Shown here piece after piece: positions 1 through 5,008 of a DNA stretch of 5,048 nucleotides. Where the stretch lies: the NCBI GenBank assembly GCA_964384965.1, contig CAYLLR010000034.1:1-5048 (forward strand), in the 5' to 3' direction. How positions within the stretch are numbered: position 1 is the stretch's first letter; every line of letters begins with the position of its first letter. The notes beneath the pieces were generated by a model, which did no database searches, had not been told where the DNA came from, and saw nothing but the letters and a program-made list of their open reading frames with translations. The stretch is from GW2011-AR1 sp964384965. GTDB lineage: Archaea > Nanobdellota > Nanobdellia > Pacearchaeales > GW2011-AR1. A program made the position numbers and the translations under genes.

Positions 1-28
1 CCAATAAAGAATATCTAAATTAATTTGG

Positions 29-46
29 TAAGAAATTAATTTCTTA
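29..46. repeat. Perfect 18-bp palindrome in the upstream non-coding stretch
   Basis: TAAGAAATT followed directly by its reverse complement AATTTCTTA forms a perfect palindrome with no loop. A T-rich run (TTATTTTT) follows at about 50-57. It could be a binding site for a dimeric regulator or part of a terminator for a gene to the left of the window. In DNA this AT-rich, one such palindrome in 5 kb is not surprising by chance. The rest of 1-144 has early stops in every frame I read, and I see nothing else in it except the promoter near its right end. Confidence 0.3.
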
Positions 47-115
47 AAGTTATTTTTAAAAGAAGAACTATGTTGCAAAAATTTTGGTACAAACAATTAA
101 TGGGTTATAACAATC

Positions 116-123
116 TTTAAAAG
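116..123 (+). promoter_or_regulatory. Archaeal TATA-like box for the 174-residue orphan gene
   Basis: TTTAAAAG is centred about 25-26 bp before the ATG at 145, the usual archaeal TATA-to-start distance, so transcription would begin at or next to the ATG (leaderless). It is preceded by AACAATC, much like the sequence before the boxes at 1931 and 4707. No Shine-Dalgarno sequence lies just upstream of the ATG. Confidence 0.5.
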
Positions 124-144
124 TAAGAAAGATTTTCTTTTAGA

Positions 145-669
145 ATGAGTAATGGGAATAGTAATTCTTTCCAGAATGAAAAAATTTCATATTATATCTT
201 GGAAATGAATAGCCTTGAAAAATCTTTTTTGAAAAAACCTTCAAAAGAAAAAGCCAAAGAGATTATTAAAAAATATTCAAATTATGTGGGAATGGGTAAA
301 GGACTAAATATTTTTTCAAGTACTAAATATGCAAGAGAAAAAATTTCTTTATTTGGAGAGTACATAAAAGGGGAACTTTCAGAAAAAGAAATTAAAGATT
401 ATCTGAAAGAGGAAGAATCAAAAGTAATTGGAAAAATCGCAACTGATTATTTAGGCTTTTCAAATCTTTCATTAGAAAAAATAGTTTTAAATATTATGAA
501 AGAAGATTTCAAAGAGGATTTGTCCGGGAAAAAATTCTTTTTAATTTTTAAGAAAAAAGGCAATAAAATTATAATTGATTATAAACAAATTCCAAAAGAA
601 TATGAAAAAAAAAGAATCGAGAGAATAGAGAAATATGAAAAATATCTTAACCTCATCAAAGAAAAATAA
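145..669 (+). CDS. Orphan lysine-rich 174-residue protein, function unknown
   Basis: I do not recognise a family. The protein begins with a short Asn/Ser-rich stretch (residues 2-10), followed by mostly helix-forming Lys/Glu/Ile-rich sequence. Residues about 129-146 alternate as a likely beta hairpin (KKFFLIF, a KKGN turn, then KIIIDY). Residues about 150-174 look like a charged C-terminal helix rich in Lys, Glu, Arg and Tyr. It contains no Cys, His or Trp, so a metal site is unlikely, and I see no signal peptide or membrane segment, so it is probably cytosolic. The ATG start is favoured by the TATA-like box about 25 bp upstream; Met21 is a possible internal alternative. It stands alone and converges with the cysteine ligase, stop to stop, across 18 bp. 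That it is a real gene rests on its length, A/T-ended codon use like its neighbours, and the promoter spacing. Confidence 0.72.
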   Translation: MSNGNSNSFQNEKISYYILEMNSLEKSFLKKPSKEKAKEIIKKYSNYVGMGKGLNIFSSTKYAREKISLFGEYIKGELSEKEIKDYLKEEESKVIGKIATDYLGFSNLSLEKIVLNIMKEDFKEDLSGKKFFLIFKKKGNKIIIDYKQIPKEYEKKRIERIEKYEKYLNLIKEK

Positions 670-687
670 TCTTTAAATTAAATTTTT
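662..687. terminator. Shared T-tract termination zone between convergent genes
   Basis: The two stop codons face each other here. On the plus strand a run of five T (683-687) follows the orphan gene. On the minus strand a run of five T (complement of 662-666) follows the cysteine ligase. Archaeal RNA polymerase terminates at T-rich tracts without needing a hairpin, so this short stretch could end both transcripts. The call rests on composition and position only. Confidence 0.35.
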
Positions 688-1878
688 CTAAAATAAAATC
701 CCAAAAAGATTAGTTAATTTTTTAAAATTATTTTGTGCCGTCGAGATATTTTTATTGTGACTGGCTGATTTTATTTCTTTTGCTAAATTTGCTAAATGTT
801 CCAATGCACAAGGAGTATCTAAATCATCTTCGAGGCTTGAAATTACTTTTTTTTCCAAACTTGAAAAGTTAATTTCTTTCCCTTTTTTTGAAGGAATCTC
901 CAAAACATTTTTAAAAAAAGAGGCGAGAAATTCTCCTCCCCTTAACATTTGTTCATCATATTCAAAAGATTTTCGATAGTGATTATTGGCGAAATAAATT
1001 CGTAACGCCTGAGGAGAATATTTTTTTAATATGTCTTTTACAAAAATTAAATTTCCCGTGGATTTACTCATTTTCTTCCCCTTATAATTTAAAGGTGCAA
1101 CATGAATCCAAAAATTTGAGAAGGGTCTTTTTTCCGAAAGGGATTCGGACTGAGCTATTTCTGATTCATGATGGGGATAAATTAAATCCAACCCTCCCCC
1201 ATGAATATCGATTTGGTCTCCCAAATATTTATTTGCAATTGTTGAACATTCAATATGCCATCCAGGTCTACCTTTTCCCCAAGGACTTTCCCAAGAAGGA
1301 TTTTCATTCGTTAGTTCCCAAAGGGGAAAATCTAATAAATTTGGATTAAGCGTTTTTTTGACTCCAACCATCTTTTGTATCGCCAGTTCGTACATTTTTT
1401 TATAAGAATATTTACTTAGTTTACCAAATTCTTGAAAAGTCTCAGTTCTAAAATAAACCTCTCCATTTGCGTTAATAAACGCATTTCCTCTTTCTATAAG
1501 TAAACTAATTTTTTCTTTTATATCCCCCATCTCTTCGCTCACCTTTACAAATTTCATTGGAGGTTTTATATTTAATAAATTTAAATCATTTTCAAATTGA
1601 TTAAAATATTTTTCAGCAAGAATCTTCCAATTAATTCCATCTCGCTTTGAACGTTTAAAAAGAGGTTTATCGACGTCCGTCACGTTTTGAATATATTTTA
1701 CTTTAAAAGTTTTATACTCTAAAAGGCGGTTTAAAATATCAAAAGTGAAATACGTTCTTGCATGCCCCAAATGAGTTGTATCATAGGGAGTTATCCCACA
1801 AACATACATTTTTACCTCATTTTTTTTAAGAGGAACAAATTTTTCTTTTTTCCTACTTAAGGAATTATAAAATTTCAT
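688..1878 (-). CDS. cysS: Short cysteinyl-tRNA synthetase / MshC-like cysteine ligase
   Basis: This class I ligase activates cysteine with ATP and most simply makes Cys-tRNA(Cys) in the cytosol. The zinc/cysteine-site residues are all visible: Cys27 in CGITPYD, Cys211 in GWHIECS, then His236 and Glu240 in PHHESE. The ATP-site signatures are HLGH (36-39, the HIGH motif) and KMSKS (269-273). QNVTDVD (64-70) and HGGGLDL (226-232) are also typical. After the Rossmann core a DALR-like helical part carries DDLDTP (351-356). The protein then ends at 396 residues, while ordinary bacterial CysRS is about 460, so the C-terminal anticodon-binding region is absent. ITPYDTTHLGHA and this length recall MshC, the mycothiol cysteine ligase, and MshC-like CysRS annotated in candidate-phylum bacteria. 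Mycothiol is not expected in archaea, so a minimal CysRS is the likelier reading. Met1 sits where the family normally begins, although the frame stays open about 30 codons further upstream. A bacterial origin by transfer is inferred. Confidence 0.9.
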   Translation of the reverse strand: MKFYNSLSRKKEKFVPLKKNEVKMYVCGITPYDTTHLGHARTYFTFDILNRLLEYKTFKVKYIQNVTDVDKPLFKRSKRDGINWKILAEKYFNQFENDLNLLNIKPPMKFVKVSEEMGDIKEKISLLIERGNAFINANGEVYFRTETFQEFGKLSKYSYKKMYELAIQKMVGVKKTLNPNLLDFPLWELTNENPSWESPWGKGRPGWHIECSTIANKYLGDQIDIHGGGLDLIYPHHESEIAQSESLSEKRPFSNFWIHVAPLNYKGKKMSKSTGNLIFVKDILKKYSPQALRIYFANNHYRKSFEYDEQMLRGGEFLASFFKNVLEIPSKKGKEINFSSLEKKVISSLEDDLDTPCALEHLANLAKEIKSASHNKNISTAQNNFKKLTNLFGILF

Positions 1879-1898
1879 TCCTTTATCAATAGGACTCC

Positions 1899-1924
1899 CT
1901 AAATAAATTTTTGGGTATTTTATA
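1899..1924 (-). promoter_or_regulatory. Candidate promoter of the cysteine ligase
   Basis: Two TATA-like boxes can be read on the minus strand. TATAAAAT (complement of 1917-1924) is the better match and would give a leader of roughly 16 nt. TTTATTTAG (complement of about 1899-1907) is weaker but lies about 25 bp from the ATG and would give a leaderless mRNA. AAAGGA just before the ATG is too close to act as a normal Shine-Dalgarno. The divergent PAP2 promoter is almost back to back with this one. Confidence 0.4.
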
Positions 1925-1930
1925 GAATCT

Positions 1931-1939
1931 TTTTTAAAG
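1931..1939 (+). promoter_or_regulatory. TATA-like box of the PAP2 phosphatase gene
   Basis: TTTTTAAAG preceded by GAATC sits about 24-25 bp before the ATG at 1960, which fits leaderless transcription. No Shine-Dalgarno sequence is visible between the box and the start. The whole divergent intergenic region is only 81 bp, so promoter occupancy of the two genes could interfere. Confidence 0.5.
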
Positions 1940-1959
1940 ACCTTCTGAATTATACTAAT

Positions 1960-2841
1960 ATGAAGTTAAAAAATTTTTGGAAAAAATCATTTATAAATAA
2001 ATTGGCGTTGATTCTTGGTTTTGTTTTTTTTATACTCGCAATATTTTTTGCATTTTATGACCTTACAATTTCAAAATTTTTATTTGATAAAAATTCCCAA
2101 ATAGGACTTTTTGTTCAAAATTTTGGAGAGATTCCCGGACTTTTGGGAGTTCTATTTTTTCTATTCATTTTTGGAACCAACTCAAAAATTGGAAATAAAA
2201 ATTATCAAAAGATTTTTTTCTCGGGAGAAATTTTATTGTCCACTTTTTTATTCTTCTACATATTAAAACTAATTTTTGGTTATTATAATTTTAAAATTGA
2301 GATTTTCTCTTTATTCGGATTTTCTTTTCTTTTGGCTTTGGTTCTAATTTCTCTTTTGGGATTTTACCTCTTTAAACAAAAGTTTTATTCTTTTTCTAAA
2401 AAAAATTATTTGGCATCAAAACTAACTTTAATTCTTTTTTTAATTTCGGGAATAATTATTAAAGTTCTTAAATTTCTTTGGGGGAGAATTAGATTCAGAG
2501 ATTTACAAGAAGGATTTTCTAATTTTACTCCATGGTATTTTCCAAATCTATTTGGAGGAGGAGATTCATTTCCTTCCGGACATGCTTTTTTGGGATGGAT
2601 GTTACTCCCTTTAATTTTAATAGCAATAAATAAAAAAGGGTTTAAAAAATGGGGATCAATCTTTGGAATAATCTTTTGGGGATTATTAATTTCTTTTGGA
2701 AGAATCATAATAGGTGCCCATTACGCATCAGATGTTTTATTTTCAGGATTTATTGTAATTTCAATTTTCCTATTTTTATACAAGAAATACTTTTCAAAAA
2801 ATGGAGAATTACCGACGAGAAAAATAAAAAAAAGAAAATAA
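1960..2841 (+). CDS. PAP2-family membrane phosphatase (lipid phosphate phosphatase)
   Basis: An integral membrane enzyme of the PAP2 / type 2 phosphatidic acid phosphatase superfamily, which removes phosphate from lipid phosphates through a phospho-histidine intermediate. The three signature motifs are in order. Motif 1 is KFLWGRIRF (171-179), a K-x6-RF version of K-x6-RP. Motif 2 is PSGH (205-208), with the acid/base His208. Motif 3 is R248-x5-H254-x3-D258, with Gly instead of the usual Ser before the Arg and His254 the expected nucleophile. Hydrophobic segments lie near 13-33, 56-72, 86-107, 114-138, 152-172, 208-223, 231-250 and 255-275, so there is an N-terminal membrane part before the usual six-helix core. 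The C-terminal tail is strongly basic and probably cytosolic. Likely substrates are polyprenyl pyrophosphate, recycled for glycan transfer, or a glycerophospholipid phosphate; the sequence does not decide between them. It appears to be a single-gene unit. Confidence 0.93.
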   Translation: MKLKNFWKKSFINKLALILGFVFFILAIFFAFYDLTISKFLFDKNSQIGLFVQNFGEIPGLLGVLFFLFIFGTNSKIGNKNYQKIFFSGEILLSTFLFFYILKLIFGYYNFKIEIFSLFGFSFLLALVLISLLGFYLFKQKFYSFSKKNYLASKLTLILFLISGIIIKVLKFLWGRIRFRDLQEGFSNFTPWYFPNLFGGGDSFPSGHAFLGWMLLPLILIAINKKGFKKWGSIFGIIFWGLLISFGRIIIGAHYASDVLFSGFIVISIFLFLYKKYFSKNGELPTRKIKKRK

Positions 2842-2851
2842 AAATTTAATC

Positions 2852-2867
2852 GAAAGATTTATAAATG
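2852..2867 (+). promoter_or_regulatory. Strong archaeal promoter of aEF1A (BRE plus TATA)
   Basis: TTTATAAAT (2859-2867) is the best TATA box in the window, and the purine-rich CGAAAG just before it fits a TFB-responsive element. The usual 24-27 bp spacing puts the transcript start near 2886-2890, leaving a leader of about 46-50 nt before the aEF1A ATG. Unlike the other genes here, aEF1A would therefore not be leaderless. A strong promoter suits one of the most abundant proteins in the cell. Confidence 0.7.
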
Positions 2868-2886
2868 TAAATTTTATTAACTAGTC

Positions 2887-2949
2887 ATGGTAGGAGTGGA
2901 TTATAATTTTCACTTCCTGTCTTGGAAAAAGAAAAATGGCAAAAGATAA
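2887..2949 (+). other. Possible 20-codon upstream ORF overlapping the aEF1A start
   Basis: An ATG lies 24 bp downstream of the TATA box centre, right where the transcript should begin. It opens a 20-codon frame (starting MVGVDYNFHF) that runs out of frame into aEF1A and stops 14 nt inside it. A leaderless start here would make it the first thing translated on the aEF1A mRNA. It may equally be chance, since 20 open codons are not rare. No homologue is recognised. Confidence 0.22.
2889..2921 (+). promoter_or_regulatory. 5' leader hairpin upstream of aEF1A
   Basis: Bases 2889-2900 pair with 2909-2921, giving 12 pairs with one bulged U (2914), three G-U wobbles and an 8-nt A/T-only loop (2901-2908). 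Its core is GGAGTG against CACTTCC. The hairpin begins at the predicted 5' end of the mRNA and ends 14 nt before the ATG. The purine-rich spacer after it (GGAAAAAGAAAA) stays free and contains a weak GGA ribosome site. It could protect the 5' end or control translation of aEF1A. Confidence 0.45.
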
Positions 2950-4219
2950 ACCAAACATGAATATTGTTTTTGTTGGGCATGTTGATGCAGGAAAATCAAC
3001 TTGTGTAGGAAGAATGATGTTTGACGGTGGAGCAGTTTCAGAGCAAGAAATGAAAAAGCTGAAAGAAGAGGCTGTGAAGAATGGCAAGGCTGGATTTGAG
3101 TTTGCGTATATTATGGACAATATTAAAGAGGAAAGAGAAAGAGGAGTCACCATCGATTTGGCATATAGAAAGTTAGTGACGGAAAAATATGAAGTTACAA
3201 TTATTGATGCACCAGGTCACAGAGATTTTGTGAAGAACATGATTACTGGAGCTTCACAGGCTGATGCTGCGTTTTTGGTTATCGCTGCTCCTTCTGGAGT
3301 TCAACCCCAAACAACCGAGCACTTATGGTTATTGAGGACAATGGGTGTAAAAAATTTAGCTGTTGTAATTAACAAAATGGATGCAGTAGATTATAAAGAA
3401 GAAAAATTCAACCAAGTTAAAGAAGATGTTTCTAAATTGTTACGACAAGTTGGAATAAATCCTGAAGAAACTCCTTTTATTGCTTGTTCAGGGCTCCAAG
3501 GAGATAATATTATAGAAAAATCTGAAAAGATGGCTTGGTATAAAGGACCAACTTTAAGAGAACAAATTGATTTGTTCCCAGCTCCTAAATTACCGACCGA
3601 TTTGAATATGAGGATGCCGGTTCAAGATGTTTATGAAATTACAGGAATTGGAACAGTTCCGGTTGGAAAGGTTGAAACCGGAATCTTGAAGATGGGTCAA
3701 AAAGTAAAGGTTTTGCCTGGAAGAACTGGTGAAGGCGTAGAAGGAGAAATAAAAACTATCGAAGCTCATCACGAAACACTTTCCGAAGCTCCTGCTGGAA
3801 TGAATGTTGGGGTTAACATTAGAGGAGTTGGTAAGAAAGACATTGCAAGAGGAGATGTTATTTGTGATGCTGCAAACCCGGTTCCGATTGTTAAGGAATT
3901 TATTGCACAGATTGCAGTGATTAACCATCCGACTGTTCTTGCAAAGGGATATACTCCGGTATTTCACATTCACACTGCACAGGTTCCTTGTCAGTTCACT
4001 GAATTAATCGCTCAAATTGATCCGAGAACAAATGAAGTGATTAAGGAAAATCCAGATTTCTTGAAAAATGGGGACGTTGCTAAAGTAAGAATTAGACCCC
4101 AAGGAAGGCTCGCTTTGGAAACACAAAAAGATAATCCATATATGAGCAAGTTTGCGGTGAGGGATGCTGGTGCAACTGTTGCGGCTGGTTTTTGTGCCGA
4201 AATTGTCGATAAAGAATAA
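2936..4219 (+). CDS. tuf: Elongation factor 1-alpha (aEF1A / archaeal EF-Tu)
   Basis: A cytosolic GTPase that carries aminoacyl-tRNA to the ribosomal A site. All G motifs are present: G1 GHVDAGKST (14-22), switch I EERERGVTID (65-74) with Thr72, G3 DAPGH (91-95) with catalytic His95, G4 NKMD (146-149) and G5 CSG (184-186). Domain 2 begins near 221 (MPVQDVYEITGIGTVPVG) and domain 3 near 316, with HPTVLAKGYTPVFHIHTAQ and KFAVRDAGATVAAG close to the end. At 427 residues it has the usual full length. After G3 it reads straight through APSGVQPQTTEHL, without the short insertion found in eukaryotic and crenarchaeal EF1A. The P-loop has Ala19 where most archaeal EF1A have His. The start fits the family opening MAKxKP. 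Codons are richer in G and C at third positions than in the neighbours, as expected for high expression. The gene stands alone: no rpsJ, a frequent partner in archaea, follows within the window. Confidence 0.98.
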   Translation: MAKDKPNMNIVFVGHVDAGKSTCVGRMMFDGGAVSEQEMKKLKEEAVKNGKAGFEFAYIMDNIKEERERGVTIDLAYRKLVTEKYEVTIIDAPGHRDFVKNMITGASQADAAFLVIAAPSGVQPQTTEHLWLLRTMGVKNLAVVINKMDAVDYKEEKFNQVKEDVSKLLRQVGINPEETPFIACSGLQGDNIIEKSEKMAWYKGPTLREQIDLFPAPKLPTDLNMRMPVQDVYEITGIGTVPVGKVETGILKMGQKVKVLPGRTGEGVEGEIKTIEAHHETLSEAPAGMNVGVNIRGVGKKDIARGDVICDAANPVPIVKEFIAQIAVINHPTVLAKGYTPVFHIHTAQVPCQFTELIAQIDPRTNEVIKENPDFLKNGDVAKVRIRPQGRLALETQKDNPYMSKFAVRDAGATVAAGFCAEIVDKE

Positions 4220-4350
4220 TTTGGAAGTTAGCCTTGGATGAGTGTTCTGAATTTTTATGATGGAATAGTCAAAATAGGTTCCAGATAATTAATGATTGTT
4301 TTGAAGAAAATTAAACAAGATTTGATTTCCCCTAATTTTATTCTCTCAAA
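4220..4350. other. Non-coding gap after aEF1A with no convincing gene
   Basis: No tRNA, rpsJ or other known gene is visible. There are T-rich runs at 4250-4256 and about 4333-4342 that could end the aEF1A transcript, and two weak 6-bp stems (4261-4266 with 4278-4283; 4296-4301 with 4313-4318). Two tiny open frames, 4238-4288 (16 codons) and 4292-4387 (31 codons), lack promoter or family support, and the second runs through the promoter of the next gene. Confidence 0.5.
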
Positions 4351-4367
4351 CACAATAATATTTATAA
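4351..4367 (+). promoter_or_regulatory. Promoter block of the first tandem paralogue
   Basis: CACAATAATATTTATAA contains the TATA box TTTATAA (4361-4367), centred about 26 bp before the ATG at 4390, so the mRNA should be leaderless. The same 17 bp with one change lies at 4697-4713. Both copies begin exactly 39 bp before their start codon. The bases upstream of the block do not match between copies, so similarity starts here. Confidence 0.65.
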
Positions 4368-4389
4368 CTTATCTTTTTAACTCTTAATT

Positions 4390-4662
4390 ATGGCAAATCT
4401 TATCTCTTTGCTAAAAAAATCTAAAAAAGAATTTCTTGAGGGTTATAAAGAACAAAAATTGATTACCGAAAAAATTTTATCAGAATATGGACAATATATT
4501 TTTTTAAATAGAGAAAAAATGAGGGAACACGTAATTTCATTGAAAAAATCCAAAATGAAAAGAATAGGACATTTATGTTACAATTTTCCCCACTCCTTAA
4601 AAGTTTATGAAGTTAAATTTTTTTTAATAGATTATTTGAACCAACATCCGGGAATAATTTGA
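4390..4662 (+). CDS. Tandem 90-residue paralogue A, function unknown
   Basis: I do not recognise the family. It is a small, strongly basic, soluble-looking protein, probably mostly helical. The N-terminal segment LISLLKKSKKEF (4-15) would form an amphipathic basic helix, and a conserved core ILSEYGQY (29-36) follows. LKKSK (51-55), IG (59-60), His68, His86 and the GII end (88-90) are also kept in the neighbouring copy. It has one Cys (63) that the other copy lacks at this position, so no conserved metal site is evident. Aligned without gaps to the second copy it matches at about 50 of 90 positions by my count, 29 of the first 40 but only 21 of the last 50. Its own leaderless promoter lies just upstream. 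Keeping the protein pattern across many synonymous changes argues that it is a real gene. A nucleic-acid or membrane-surface role would suit the charge, but this is only a guess. Confidence 0.82.
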   Translation: MANLISLLKKSKKEFLEGYKEQKLITEKILSEYGQYIFLNREKMREHVISLKKSKMKRIGHLCYNFPHSLKVYEVKFFLIDYLNQHPGII

Positions 4663-4696
4663 TTCTATTTTTAAATATAAATTTAAAGTTGTAATC

Positions 4697-4713
4697 CACA
4701 ATAATCTTTATAA
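4697..4713 (+). promoter_or_regulatory. Promoter block of the second tandem paralogue
   Basis: CACAATAATCTTTATAA differs at one base from the block at 4351-4367 and sits at the same 39 bp before its ATG (4736). The TATA box TTTATAA (4707-4713) is centred about 26 bp before the start, so the mRNA should be leaderless. Sequence between the box and the ATG has diverged, while the box and the CACAATAAT in front of it have not. Confidence 0.65.
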
Positions 4714-4735
4714 AGAAAAAATTTGATTTAGTTCT

Positions 4736-5008
4736 ATGAGAAATCTTATCTCTTTATTGAAAAAATCCAAAAAAGAATTTTTTGAAGGATATAACAAAAA
4801 CAAAATGTTTACTGAAGGAATTTTGTCTGAATATGGGCAATATTTTTATAGGAATAAAAAAGACATTTTGAATTTTACAATCTCTTTAAAAAATTCTAAA
4901 TCTAAAAGCATTGGAGATCGAATGTACAATTTAATTCATCCTTTTAAAACTATAGAATATTGTTCATTTATGATGAAATATTTGGAGACCCATGAAGGAA
5001 TTATTTAA
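4736..5008 (+). CDS. Tandem 90-residue paralogue B, function unknown
   Basis: This is the second member of the pair and again exactly 90 residues, with start and stop both displaced by 346 bp from the first copy and no insertion or deletion between them. The N-terminal basic helix (NLISLLKKSKKEF, 3-15) and ILSEYGQY (29-36) are almost unchanged. The middle (41-48) and much of 61-81 differ, including a Cys at 76 and no Cys at 63. Shared codons often differ at the third base, for example in SEYGQY, so the copies have been apart for some time under protein-level constraint in the first half. Divergence in the second half suggests a different partner or target. The gene has its own promoter and is probably transcribed independently of the first copy. 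I see no known domain. Confidence 0.82.
   Translation: MRNLISLLKKSKKEFFEGYNKNKMFTEGILSEYGQYFYRNKKDILNFTISLKNSKSKSIGDRMYNLIHPFKTIEYCSFMMKYLETHEGII

Noticed and set aside
1095..1349. 84-codon ORF on the plus strand
   Set aside because: It lies wholly antisense to the catalytic core of the cysteine ligase, whose motifs are unmistakable.
1879..1965. N-terminal extension of the cysteine ligase (about 30 open codons upstream of the ATG)
   Set aside because: There is no upstream ATG in that frame, the family begins at the chosen Met, and the stretch holds both divergent promoters.
2649..2849. 66-codon ORF overlapping the end of the PAP2 gene
   Set aside because: It is a shifted-frame shadow of PAP2 motif 3 and its basic tail, with no promoter or ribosome site.
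4237..4285. Possible C/D box guide RNA (GATGA, CTGA, ATGATGG and CAGA in order)
   Set aside because: The C box is incomplete, only about 5 nt separate the first two boxes, and the last box is CAGA rather than CUGA. The guide lengths do not fit an archaeal C/D RNA.
4222..4285. tRNA-like reading of GGAAGTTAG ... GGTTCCA after aEF1A
   Set aside because: No anticodon arm, no TTC loop sequence and no pairing acceptor stem can be built.
4238..4288. 16-codon ORF after aEF1A
   Set aside because: Too short to judge, no TATA box at the right distance and no recognisable peptide.
4292..4387. 31-codon ORF with a hydrophobic C-terminal half, ending just before the first tandem paralogue
   Set aside because: It covers the paralogue's promoter block, so its sequence is explained by that element, and it has no promoter of its own.
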